A program made the translations under genes and the position numbers. A stretch of DNA of 64,000 nt from DASXZH01 sp963829965 (lineage in GTDB: Bacteria; Armatimonadota; Fimbriimonadia; Fimbriimonadales; Fimbriimonadaceae), in contig CAWHLK010000058.1 of assembly GCA_963829965.1 (NCBI GenBank), positions 117,731-181,730 of the forward strand, written 5' to 3'. A model generated the notes under the pieces. It had not been told where the DNA came from and made no database searches. It saw only the letters and a list, made by a program, of their open reading frames with translations. Shown here in pieces: positions 55,341-64,000 of the stretch (the first letter of the stretch is position 1; each line of letters opens with the position of its first letter).

Positions 55341-55465
55341 GTGAACTGTGAACAGAAGACAATCCGGCAGTACCTTTCAATCCGCCAAGCCTAATCCAGA
55401 GTAGCCTCATAGGTCGGAAATAGAGATTGGCCCCAACCGTTCACAGTTCACAGTTCACCGTTCAC
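55341..55465. repeat. Second inverted pair of GTGAACN/GTTCACN heptad arrays
   Basis: Left array GTGAACTGTGAACAG (55341-55355). Right array 55439-55465 (GTTCACAGTTCACAGTTCAC, then CGTTCAC). The arms are inverted and separated by about 85 bp, the same design as at 35612-35745 although the internal sequences differ. Confidence 0.85.
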
Positions 55466-55587
55466 GCCTTTCAAGATCATTTGCCAGGTTCAAAACGCCA
55501 CCCTATTTGCCAATCAGGTGTATTATTTCTTAGGTCTCACGCGAGCGTGAGTTCGTGTCATTGATGAACACGGTCGAAAGAGAGCCC

Positions 55588-56985
55588 ATGCCCGATACGC
55601 CAGCCGTTGCAGTTCTGCAGCCTCTCTGGAAGAAGCCCCAGGTTCTCCACCTATTGGTAATCGCCCTTTGCGCGGAGGTTGGGTACGCGGTTCTCAATAT
55701 CTCGACGATGCCGCTGTACCTTAAGGAGACAAGAGGACTTGGCACCACTTCGGTCTCCCTGGTTATCACCGCGTTCCTTCTAAGCGAAGCCCTCTTCAAA
55801 AGCCCCATGGGCCATTTGGCCGACAAATACGGCCGCAAGCGGCTGATGACGTTCGGCCCGATGCTCACCATCGGGACGTCGCTGCTGTCTTTTGCGGTCC
55901 CGTGGCAGCCGCACTGGCTGGAGGTGCTCATCTTCATGATGCTTCGCGTGCTGGATGGCATTGGCGCGGCCATGTTGTGGCCGGGCGCGTTCGCCAGCAT
56001 GGGCGACGCCGTCGAGGACTGTCAGCGCCAACAGGCGATGTCGCTGCTCAACGTCTGTTACCTGCTCGGCGTCGCGCTGGCGCTTCCCCTCGGCGGCATT
56101 GTCAACGATATCTGCAGCAAAATTTCCTTCATCAATGACCACTTGCTGCCCCACTCCCCCAGCCTCCTGCTCGCAACCGGCCTGTTCTGCGCGGTGGTTT
56201 ACACAAGTTGGCGGTTCTTGCCAAACGATAACAAGGTCGTGTCCGCCGAACCGATGGAGGGTGAAACCAACATTGGAGAAATGGTCCGGCTCGCCCGTGA
56301 GATCCCCCAATATCTGATCCTCGCTATCGTGACGTTCATGGGCATCGGGTTCCCGATGACCATCATCAAGATCTTTGCCTTCGACGAATTCAAGATGAGC
56401 GAGTCGGCGTTTGGCTTGTTGGTGCTGCCTGCCGCGCTGTCCATGGCGATTTTCAGCGTCCCGATGTCCAATTCGGCGAGAAGCTGGGCCGGGCGACCGC
56501 AGTTCACCTTGGTATGGGCCTCTGCTCATTCGGGATGCTCTTCATTTCCCTGGGGGCATTCTTCCCCTTCTTTAGAACTCCGCTCGCGATGGCGATCGGA
56601 GGCATTCCGGTCGGCTTTGGGTTTTTGCTTGCCATCCCCGCCTGGATGGCGAGCGTCAGTGATGCCAACCCCAACAAACGCGCGGCAAACCTTGGGGCGG
56701 TTATGGCCGCCCAAGGCATCGGCGCGATCATTGGCGCGCCCATCGGAGGCATCTGCTATGAGCAGCTTCAGCACTACGGGCACCACTTTGGGCGCTACTC
56801 GCCGTTCCTCGGCTGCGCGATCTGCATAACTTCCGGCTGGGATTGTAGGTATGCGGATCCTCCAAGACAAACCGAAGCCGTTGCCCGTTGTCGAGCCGTC
56901 GGGCAATCCTCTTATCGATTCTTTGGGTGAGTTTGGGCCAGATGGAACAGCCAAAGACGCTACTCCTAAAGCCCCAGAGTCGTAG
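55588..56985 (+). CDS. MFS transporter, two frameshifts
   Basis: ATG 55588 follows AAAGAGAG; ATG 55564 and GTG 55555 are alternatives. About 465 residues with 12 helices in MFS style: PLYLKETRGLGTTSVSLVIT, LADKYGRKRLMTFGPML (motif A) and the second-half equivalent QFGEKLGRATAV. A missing C near 56468 shifts the frame at MSQFGEKLG, and a second shift near 56840 shifts the last helix; the final frame ends at 56983-56985 after a hydrophilic tail (LIDSLGEFGPDG). Substrate unknown; position beside GAPDH and after sugar enzymes suggests a sugar or drug efflux-type role. Confidence 0.82.
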
Positions 56986-57115
56986 AATCAGACAGGGGGC
57001 AGCCGGTATTTTTGCCGATGATAATCCTAAGGCACTTCGAGCTGGCTAACCCAGCATCTTGTCCACTAAAAGCGGCACATGTCGCCTCTATCACAGGGAG
57101 TAAACTTTTATCGAA

Positions 57116-58146
57116 ATGGCTACAAAACTCGGAATCAACGGCTTCGGAAGAATCGGAAGGCTTACGCTCCGCGCGATCCAGGAGCGATATCAGCAGGCGA
57201 GTTCGATGTTGTGGGGGGCATCAATGACCTAACCGACACCAAAACAAACGCTCACCTTTTTCAAATATGACACCACGTACGGCAAGTTCAAAGGAACGGT
57301 CGAGCGTGACCAGACTTCGATTACCGTCAACGGAGACAAGATCAAGGTTTTTGCCAGAAGACCGGCCGCCATTCCGTGGGATTCAGTGGGCACCGAAATC
57401 GTGATTGAGAGCACGGGCCGCTTTACGGACGCCACGAAAGCCAGTGCCCATTTGGGCGGCAGCGTCAGAAAGTGATCATCAGCGCGCCGGCAAAAAATGA
57501 GGATTTGACCATCGTGCTCGGTGTTAACGATGACATGTACGACCCCGCCAAGCACAACGTGATTTCAAACGCGTCCTGCACCACCAATGGCCTTGCCCCG
57601 GTGGCCAAGGTCTTGCATGACAAGTTCGGCATCGAGAAAGGCTTTCTCACCACCGTTCACTCCTACACGAACTCGCAGATGACTGTCGACACCGCCTCCA
57701 AGGACTTGAGGGATTCGCGCGCAGCCGCCGAGAACATCGTTCCCAGCAGCACCGGCGCAGCCAAGGCGGTTGGTTTGGTTATTCCCGAACTCAAAGGCAA
57801 GTTCACAGGTATGGCCTTCCGAATCCCGACCCGAACGGTCAGCGTGGTGGACTTTACCGCTTTGCTCACGAAGGACGCGTCCGTTGAGGAAATCAACGCG
57901 GCGATGAAAGAATATGCCAACGGGTCGATGAAAGGGATATTGGAGTACAGCGACGAGGAACTCGTCAGCAGCGACCTTATCGGCAACTCTTATTCCTCGA
58001 TCTTCAGCGCGGTGGACACCCTAAGCCTGGGCAACTTGGTGAAGGTCATCGCCTGGTACGACAATGAATGGGGCTACAGCTGCCGCGTCGCCGACCTCTG
58101 CACGTTCCTCGTGAAGAAGGGTTTGAAGACGCTGGTTACTGCCTAG
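57116..58146 (+). CDS. gap: Glyceraldehyde-3-phosphate dehydrogenase, at least three frameshifts
   Basis: Starts MATKLGINGFGRIGRLTLRA at 57116. The frame breaks after about 25 codons (near 57190), again in a T5 run near 57260, where HLFKYDTTYGKFKG is recovered by dropping one T, and again near 57470, where one A is missing before VIISAPAKNED. From there to the stop it is intact: active-site NASCTTNGLAPVAKV, SSTGAAKAVGLVIPEL, RIPTRTVSVVDFT and WYDNEWGYSCRVADL. Full length would be the usual ~340 residues. No pgk gene follows; a strong terminator does. Confidence 0.88.
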
Positions 58147-58166
58147 GGTCGTAGAGCTAACATTTG

Positions 58167-58202
58167 AACCCGCCTTTCCAATCCGCTTGGAAAGGCGGGT
58201 TT
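58167..58202 (+). terminator. Rho-independent terminator after gap
   Basis: AACCCGCCTTTCCAA (58167-58181) pairs perfectly with TTGGAAAGGCGGGTT (from 58188), then TTGATTTAT. Starts 20 bp after the stop. Confidence 0.92.
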
Positions 58203-58405
58203 TGATTTATCCCGATCCTTGAGGAGGCTAAATATCTTCCATTCCAAGACACTTAGCCCCGATTAGTTATTCGCGGAGTTGCGCACCTACTGTGCCGGAG
58301 GAAATCTGTGCCGGCTTATCCAGGCGTAAACGCCTTCGCTATAACGTTGCGACCCTTTGGACCGACGGATCCATGCAGCTAACACAGTAAAATGCGCTTA
58401 AGCCA

Positions 58406-60754
58406 GTGAGCATTACTGAGATCTTTGAAACCATGGAATATGGCCCTGCTCCGGAAGGGCGGGACATTGCGGACGCGTGGCTCGATGGACATGGGAGGGA
58501 GTTTGGCTCCTACATCGGTGGCGATTGGCGGAAGTCTGCTGGTTTGTTCGAGACTTTCAACCCGGCTAACGGTAAGCCAATCGCCAAGGTCTCGCAAGCC
58601 GGCGCAGAAGAAATAAACGCTGCCGTGGCGGCCGCGACTGAGGGCCAGAGAAAATGGGCGAAGCTATCCGGCTTTGAGCGGGCTCGCTATCTCTACGCCA
58701 TCGCGCGCCAAATCCAAAAGCACTCAAGGCTGTTCGCGGTTCTGGAAACACTGGACAATGGCAAGCCTATCAGGGAAACCCGCGATATCGATATCCCTCT
58801 CGTCGCGCGGCACTTTTACTACCATGCGGGCTGGGCTAAGCTCATGTCTTCCGAGCTTGCCGGCTACGAGCCCCTCGGCGTTTGCGGCCAGATCATCCCT
58901 TGGAAGTTTCCGCTCCTGATGCTTGCCTGGAAAATCGCGCCTGCGCTGGCGATGGGCAATGCCGTTATCCTTAAACCAGCCGAGTACACGCCGCTGACCG
59001 CGCTGCTTTTTGCGGAGATCTGTGAGCAGATCGGGCTGCCGCCTGGAGTGGTGAACATCGTCACCGGCGATGGTGCGACCGGCAAACTGATCGTCGAGCA
59101 TCCCGGCATTCAGAAGATCGCCTTTACCGGCTCGACCGAGGTCGGGCGGATCCTGAGAACCGCAACCGCAGGAACCGGCAAGAAGCTCAGTCTGGAGCTC
59201 GGCGGCAAATCGCCCTTCGTCGTTTTTGAGGATGCCGACCTGGATAGCGCGGTGGAGGGCCTCGTCGACGCGATCTGGTTCAACCAGGGCCAAGTCTGCT
59301 GTGCGGGTTCGCGGCTATTGGTTCAGGAGGGAATTGCCGTAAAAGCGCTGGCCAAGATCCAGCGCCGAATGGAAAACCTACGCGTGGGCGACCCGCTCGA
59401 TAAAGCGGTCGATATCGGCGCCATCATCGCACCGGTTCAACTAGAACGTATTAACCAACTGGTTAAACTAGGCTGCGAAGAGGGCGCTTCAATGTTTCAG
59501 CCTAGCTGGGCATGCCCGAAGGAAGGATGGTTCTACCCGCCAACTCTCCTTTCCAATGTGTCTCCATCCTCGACGGTTGCGCAGGTGGAGATCTTCGGGC
59601 CGGTGCTGGTTTCGATGACATTTAGAACTCCGGCCGAGGCAGTGGCCCTTGCCAACAACACAACCTACGGCCTCGCCGCCAGCGTCTGGAGCGAGAACGT
59701 GAATCTCTGCCTAGATGTTGCCTCGAAGATTAAGGCAGGCACGGTTTGGGTGAACTGCACGAACATGTTCGACGCGGCCAGCGGCTTCGGTGGCTACCGC
59801 GAAAGTGGTTACGGCAGGGAGGGCGGCAAAGAAGGCCTTTACGAGTATGTCAAGCCGTCGCTTCACGGAGTAAAAACAAGGGTCGCCAAAAAAACCAATC
59901 CGGCAGTTCACAGCTCACAGTTCACAGTTCACTCCGTTGACAGAACCCACAAGCAATACGTAGGCGGCAAGCAGGCGCGACCAGATGGTGGATACAGTGT
60001 CACCCTCAACTTGCAGGACGGCACGCAAGAAGAGGTGGCCCGCGGCAACCGAAAGGATGTCCGCAACGCGGTTGAAGCAGCAAAGAACGCCCAGCCCGGC
60101 TGGGCGGCCATGACCGGCCATGCACGTGCTCAGATCCTTTACTATTTGGCGGAAAACCTATCCGGCGTTGCCGAAGACATGAAACATGCCGTCTCCCGGT
60201 CCGGCGGCGATGAGAACGAAGTCGAGGCTTCCATCGAGCGATGTTTCAGCTACGCCGCTTGGGCGGACAAATTTGAGGGCCAGGTTCATGGCACGCCCCT
60301 TCGGGGCCTGACGTACACCCTGAACGAAGCGATCGGCGTGATCGGCATTGTCTGCGACGAAAACGCGCCCCTTCTGGGACTCATGAGCCTGCTACTGCCT
60401 GCGGTTGCCATGGGCAACACCGTAGTCCTCATTCCTTCAGAAAACAGCCCCTTGCCGGCCGTGGAACTCTACCGAGTGCTGGAGGCTAGCGACGTTCCTA
60501 GCGGTGTGATCAACATCCTCACCGGGCTTCACTCCGAAATGGAGGCCGTTCTCGCCGAACACGATGGGGTGGACGCCATCTGGCACTTCGGCGACGCCGA
60601 GGCCCGGGCTAAAGCAGAGAAGCTCTCCGTCGGAAACTTGAAACAAACCTGGACGCCTGAGCCGCCCGATTGGGCGGATGCGGTGACCGAAGGCGCATAC
60701 TTCCTTCGCCACGCGACTCAAGTCAAGAACATCTGGGTGCCGTTCGGCGAGTGA
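58406..60754 (+). CDS. ALDH16-type double aldehyde dehydrogenase
   Basis: 782 residues; GTG start. Residues ~5-30 contain the ALDH16-typical MEYGPAPE. Domain 1 (~30-490) is a complete ALDH: ILKPAEYTPLTAL, GSTEVGR, LELGGKSPFVV (Glu) and NQGQVCCAGSRLLV (catalytic Cys), ending EGLYEYVKP. A linker at ~500-512 (AVHSSQFTVHS) is encoded by a heptad repeat array. Domain 2 (~515-782) has ALDH-like sequence but lacks the catalytic Cys and is truncated, as in known ALDH16 proteins. The stop overlaps the start of the MFS gene by GTGA. Substrate is unknown. Confidence 0.9.
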   Translation: MSITEIFETMEYGPAPEGRDIADAWLDGHGREFGSYIGGDWRKSAGLFETFNPANGKPIAKVSQAGAEEINAAVAAATEGQRKWAKLSGFERARYLYAIARQIQKHSRLFAVLETLDNGKPIRETRDIDIPLVARHFYYHAGWAKLMSSELAGYEPLGVCGQIIPWKFPLLMLAWKIAPALAMGNAVILKPAEYTPLTALLFAEICEQIGLPPGVVNIVTGDGATGKLIVEHPGIQKIAFTGSTEVGRILRTATAGTGKKLSLELGGKSPFVVFEDADLDSAVEGLVDAIWFNQGQVCCAGSRLLVQEGIAVKALAKIQRRMENLRVGDPLDKAVDIGAIIAPVQLERINQLVKLGCEEGASMFQPSWACPKEGWFYPPTLLSNVSPSSTVAQVEIFGPVLVSMTFRTPAEAVALANNTTYGLAASVWSENVNLCLDVASKIKAGTVWVNCTNMFDAASGFGGYRESGYGREGGKEGLYEYVKPSLHGVKTRVAKKTNPAVHSSQFTVHSVDRTHKQYVGGKQARPDGGYSVTLNLQDGTQEEVARGNRKDVRNAVEAAKNAQPGWAAMTGHARAQILYYLAENLSGVAEDMKHAVSRSGGDENEVEASIERCFSYAAWADKFEGQVHGTPLRGLTYTLNEAIGVIGIVCDENAPLLGLMSLLLPAVAMGNTVVLIPSENSPLPAVELYRVLEASDVPSGVINILTGLHSEMEAVLAEHDGVDAIWHFGDAEARAKAEKLSVGNLKQTWTPEPPDWADAVTEGAYFLRHATQVKNIWVPFGE
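59904..59933 (+). repeat. GTTCACA heptad array inside coding sequence
   Basis: CAGTTCACAGCTCACAGTTC then ACAGTTCACT: four 7-bp units in frame, encoding VHSSQFTVHS in the interdomain linker of the ALDH16-type protein. Confidence 0.85.
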
Positions 60755-62013
60755 ATGAACCCATCGCGCGCGAACTGCCCTGGTGGCGAACCCTCACGCG
60801 CTATCAATGGCTAGTTCTTTGTGCCGCCTGGTTGGGTTGGGTGTTCGACGTGATGGACACCGCGCTTTTCAACTTCGCCAAGGCGCCGATGCTTCAGGAG
60901 CTATTCCACGGGACCGAAGCCGAGCGCGCCAAGGTTGACGCCGCATTCCTCACCTTGCTGTTGATTGGATGGTCGGTTGGCGGGCTTCTATTTGGCGTCC
61001 TTGCGGACCGTTGGGGCCGGGTTCGAACCCTCACCGTCACCGTGCTCATTTACTGCCTGTTCACCGGCGCGACCGCCCTATGCCACACATGGCAAGAGGT
61101 AGCGGTTATCCGATTTATCACCGCGTTGGGCATTGGCGGCGAGTGGGCTGCGGGCGCCGCCCTGCTTGCGGAAACATTTCCCGACAGGGCCCGGGCCGGA
61201 GGCGCGGCTCTGCTCCAAAGCGCGGCGGCGTTTGGCCCCTGGTTCGCAGCGCTTATCAACCTCTTCGTGCCCGCCGCCGAATGGCGGGTTCTCTTCCTTG
61301 TCGGAAATTTGCCGGCGGCGCTAACCGTGATCTTGCGACTCTGGATCAAGGAGCCGGAACGCTGGAGAACGGCCGCAAAGCAAGAAAGCGCACTTGCGCC
61401 GGTTAAACGCTTACTGACCGAGAAGCCGTGGAATCGCCATGCGCTTATTGCCTTATTGCTGGGTGTGAGCGTCATCGCCGCCTCTAACAACATCAGCTAC
61501 TGGCTGCCCAATCTAACCAAATGGTCAAGCGCCGGCTTTTCGGCGGACGCGGTTCAAAGCCGGGTTAGTCATGTAACACTGATCATGCATATCGGCACCC
61601 TCCTTGGGGTTTTGGTGATGCCTTGGCTGTGCGACAAAGTTGGCCGCAAGCGCGCGCTTTTGCTCTTCCTCGTATTGAGCCCGCTTTCAGTGGGCCTGGC
61701 AACCGCGACATCTTCCTTTGCTCGTTTGGAGCTGCTCGCACCGCTCATGGCCTTCTTCACTATAGGGCTGAGCGCCGCGTTTGTTTTGTATTTCCCCGAG
61801 CTCTTTCCCACCGCGCTACGCGCAACCGGCATCGGGTTCGCCTACAACACAAGCCGGATTCTGGCAGCGGGGATCCCGCTTGCTACCGCGGCTTTGGTTG
61901 GACACTCCAACTCGATTGGGGCGGCTGTGGGGTTGACCGCCTTTGTTCCGGTTATTGGGTTGGTGGCGCTCATCTTTGCGCCGGAGACGAAGGGTAAGCG
62001 TTTACCGGATTAG
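60751..62013 (+). CDS. MFS transporter (sugar/organic acid type)
   Basis: GTG 60751 overlaps the ALDH stop (GTGA). About 420 residues, 12 helices. Features of the sialic acid/aromatic acid-type MFS group: WLGWVFDVMDTALFNFAKAP, the motif A-like FGVLADRWGRVRTLTVTV, RFITALGIGGEWAAGAALLAE and CDKVGRKRALLLFLVLS in the second half. Coupling to the aldehyde dehydrogenase suggests import of its precursor. The 3' end overlaps the convergent GH2 gene by 4 bp. Confidence 0.88.
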   Translation: MNEPIARELPWWRTLTRYQWLVLCAAWLGWVFDVMDTALFNFAKAPMLQELFHGTEAERAKVDAAFLTLLLIGWSVGGLLFGVLADRWGRVRTLTVTVLIYCLFTGATALCHTWQEVAVIRFITALGIGGEWAAGAALLAETFPDRARAGGAALLQSAAAFGPWFAALINLFVPAAEWRVLFLVGNLPAALTVILRLWIKEPERWRTAAKQESALAPVKRLLTEKPWNRHALIALLLGVSVIAASNNISYWLPNLTKWSSAGFSADAVQSRVSHVTLIMHIGTLLGVLVMPWLCDKVGRKRALLLFLVLSPLSVGLATATSSFARLELLAPLMAFFTIGLSAAFVLYFPELFPTALRATGIGFAYNTSRILAAGIPLATAALVGHSNSIGAAVGLTAFVPVIGLVALIFAPETKGKRLPD

Positions 62014-64000
62014 TAGCCCCTAAACTCCGCCTTCTTTGCTTCGACCGTCGAATCCGCCTGCTTGAGGCCCGGCGAAGTCGCCGTCACCTTAATCTGCCCG
62101 GGCGACACGTCGCTCTGCACGATGAGTTGGGCCAAGCCGTGGAAAACGTGCCGATGCCAGACCGGAGGCGCGCCAGTGATGTGGACGAAAACTCCTCCGC
62201 CCAGTCCGCCTGCCCAGCCGGTGTTCTTCACCACGACCGTGATGATGTTGTGCCCCGGATGAACCAGGGTGTTCACGTCGAACGCGTAGCCCCTGAGGCC
62301 ATCGGTGGCGCCGCCCGCGCGGGCGCCGTTCACGTACACGTCCGCATGGTCGCCCACGTGGCCGATCGCCAGAGTCACCTTGCTGTCTTTCTCAATACCG
62401 GGTAGATCGATGCCACCCATGAAAATCGCGGAGCCCTTTGCCTGCAGCTGATCCGCCGCTCCCGAAATATTGATCTGACGCCAATCCGAATAGTCGTAGC
62501 CATCGGCGAGAATGGGACTCACGTCTTCCGGCACCGAAGTGTTGATCCGCCAATCATAGGAGGAGATGGTCTGGTCGTTCGGAAGGTATTTGTCGTTTTC
62601 GTGGCTGCTCGGGTCACCGTTTCCGACGCCCAAGATATGGCCTCCCGTCACCGCAAAACTCACGTCGTTATCAGCCACCGGCACCACCCGGCCCTTGTCA
62701 TCGACTGCCGACACCGTATAAATAGCAACGTCTTCACCGTCCGCGTTGATGGCCGTGCGATCCGGGGTCAACGCCAGCGCGGAGGCACCGCCGGTGGTCT
62801 CCACTTTCTTGCTCTTGACCAGCTTGCCGGCTCGGTATCCCTCCGCGAGCAAAGTGCCCGGCTGATAGGCGATCGCCCATTCCAGGTGCCCATTGCGGGG
62901 CATCGGCTTTCGGCCCAGGCTCTTGCCGTTTAAGGAAAGCTCGACCTCATCCAGGTTGCTATAAACCCACACATTAACGTTCTGGCCCTCTTTGCCCGCC
63001 CAGTTCCAGTGGGGCAGAATGTGCACCACGTCCTCACCCGACCACCACGCCTTGTAGTACCACGCGTTGTCTTTCATGAAGCCGCAGGTGTCGAGAATCC
63101 CAAAGTGCGAGCTGATGCAGGGCCACCCATACGGCGTGGGTTCGCCGCGGTAGTCAAAGCCGGTCCAAACGAAGGCGCCCTCCAAGAACGGCCGCTGGGA
63201 GAAGAAGTTCCACCACTCCTCCGCGGTTGCGCCCCAGGACGGTTTCTCCGTATCGTAGGCGGCCACATACCCCCTGGATTTATCGTTAGAATATTCGCCT
63301 CGGGTTGAAACCGTGCTCGCCTCCTCGCTCCCGATCATCGGCTGCTTGGGGTGAGCTTTGTGATACTTGTCGATGTCGCCCTGACGCATGTAGTTCCAAC
63401 CGCGAATGTCCACCTGGCTGTTCACGCCCTTGTAATCGTCCCCGTTGTTTCCGGCGTAAGTTGTGGGACGCGTGGGGTCGATCCGGTGGCACAGGGCAAC
63501 CATCGTTTTGGCGATGCGCTCGCCGCGATCCGAACTGCCCTCATTCTCTTCATTGCCGATCGACCAAAGGAAAACGCTCGGATGGTTGCGGTCCCGCTTG
63601 ATCTGCCGCTCCAACTGGCCGGTGATCCAGGGCGCGGATCCGATCAGGCGGTTTTCGTCCATCACCAACATCCCATGTTTGTCACAGGCGTCCAAAACTT
63701 CCGGCGTTGGCGGGTTGTGTGAGGTTCGGTAGGCGTTGCAGCCGATATCCTTCAGCTTCTCGATTCGATATTCGTTCAGCCGATCCGGAATGGCCGATCC
63801 AACTCCCGCGTGATCCTGATGGTTGCAGACGCCTTGGATTTCCACCCGCTTGCCGTTCAAGAAAAAGCCCTTGTCCACGTCGAACTTCAGGGTTCGTATG
63901 CCGAACGGGGTTTCATAATCGTCGCTATCCGAGCCTGACGCAACCGATGAAACCAGTTTGTACATGCTGGGAGTTTCAATCGACCGAGGCACGAACTGTT
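62010..64000 (-). CDS. GH2 beta-galactosidase-type enzyme, 5' end beyond window
   Basis: The open frame reaches the right edge, so the N-terminal sugar-binding domain is missing. Visible: Ig-like domain end, TIM barrel with GVCNHQDHAGVGSAIPDRLN, GCNAYRTSHNPPTPEVLD, the acid/base Glu in LWSIGNEENEG and the nucleophile-side motif QPMIGSEEAS, GAFVWTGFDYRGEPTPYGW. C-terminal domains follow (VWVYSNLDEVELSLNGKSLG, then a DUF4982/Ig-like part and a sugar-binding sandwich with HADVYVNGARAGG). At position N-E-E the usual acid/base Glu is present. It acts on beta-galactosides or related glycans, probably in the periplasm. Confidence 0.9.
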   Translation of the reverse strand, partial: QFVPRSIETPSMYKLVSSVASGSDSDDYETPFGIRTLKFDVDKGFFLNGKRVEIQGVCNHQDHAGVGSAIPDRLNEYRIEKLKDIGCNAYRTSHNPPTPEVLDACDKHGMLVMDENRLIGSAPWITGQLERQIKRDRNHPSVFLWSIGNEENEGSSDRGERIAKTMVALCHRIDPTRPTTYAGNNGDDYKGVNSQVDIRGWNYMRQGDIDKYHKAHPKQPMIGSEEASTVSTRGEYSNDKSRGYVAAYDTEKPSWGATAEEWWNFFSQRPFLEGAFVWTGFDYRGEPTPYGWPCISSHFGILDTCGFMKDNAWYYKAWWSGEDVVHILPHWNWAGKEGQNVNVWVYSNLDEVELSLNGKSLGRKPMPRNGHLEWAIAYQPGTLLAEGYRAGKLVKSKKVETTGGASALALTPDRTAINADGEDVAIYTVSAVDDKGRVVPVADNDVSFAVTGGHILGVGNGDPSSHENDKYLPNDQTISSYDWRINTSVPEDVSPILADGYDYSDWRQINISGAADQLQAKGSAIFMGGIDLPGIEKDSKVTLAIGHVGDHADVYVNGARAGGATDGLRGYAFDVNTLVHPGHNIITVVVKNTGWAGGLGGGVFVHITGAPPVWHRHVFHGLAQLIVQSDVSPGQIKVTATSPGLKQADSTVEAKKAEFRGY

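Overview
This 64 kb window looks like a chromosomal segment of a moderately GC-rich, Gram-negative-type environmental bacterium, most likely of the phylum Armatimonadota (Fimbriimonadia-like). That placement is an inference. It rests on a type II pilin whose N-terminal helix continues into FPVFAQAK, many secreted sugar-active enzymes of Armatimonadota/Planctomycetes flavour (GH172, GH26, GH99-like, GH2), lipoprotein signals, and frequent GTG/TTG starts. No 16S gene or other decisive marker is present.

Layout. (1) 1-4111: right end of an integrated element beside a tRNA-Leu(UAA) gene. It has iteron-like repeats, a primase gene broken by an amber codon, a winged-helix protein, an excisionase, an unrecognised zinc-finger protein and a frameshifted tyrosine integrase. 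(2) 4.3-20.3 kb: housekeeping and accessory genes, including secreted propeller and PA14 proteins, an ANTAR response regulator, GNATs, an FAH/alcohol dehydrogenase pair, an acyltransferase/Gfo-Idh pair, an esterase and an SDR. (3) 20.3-24.4 kb: PadR regulator plus membrane sensor with a dyad over the ribosome binding site, then an MBOAT/SGNH polysaccharide acetylation pair. (4) 24.5-28.6 kb: a compact Kai-type cluster, kaiC-kaiB-kaiB-PAS histidine kinase-response regulator, joined by stop/start overlaps and without kaiA. (5) 28.6-34.8 kb: a Gly/Cys-tailed membrane protein, a small lipoprotein, and tandem GH99-like paralogues. (6) 35.3-39.7 kb: ribosomal/RNA polymerase alpha operon rpmJ-rpsM-rpsK-rpoA-rplQ-truA-rplM-rpsI, lacking rpsD. 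(7) 39.8-45.4 kb: secreted repeat proteins and an ATC-hydrolase-like protein. (8) 45.6-55.1 kb: a carbohydrate cluster with GH26 mannanase, a six-hairpin-type enzyme with a malectin-like end, a GntR-LacI chimeric regulator coupled to a pilin and lipoprotein, and two divergent GH172 enzymes. (9) 55.5-64 kb: MFS transporter, GAPDH, ALDH16-type double aldehyde dehydrogenase coupled to a second MFS transporter, and a GH2 beta-galactosidase running off the right edge.

Two themes cut across the window. First, at least twelve otherwise convincing genes carry single-base frameshifts, many in short homopolymers, including three in GAPDH. This looks more like residual sequencing error than wholesale decay, so damaged genes are given as their reconstructed full extents. 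Second, 7-bp tandem arrays recur (GTTCACA, ACCTAAA and AGGGTAA types). The GTTCACA type forms inverted array pairs in two intergenic regions and also lies, translated, in the linker of the double aldehyde dehydrogenase. The most system-like locus is the Kai cluster; the most unusual sequence structure is the inverted heptad element.
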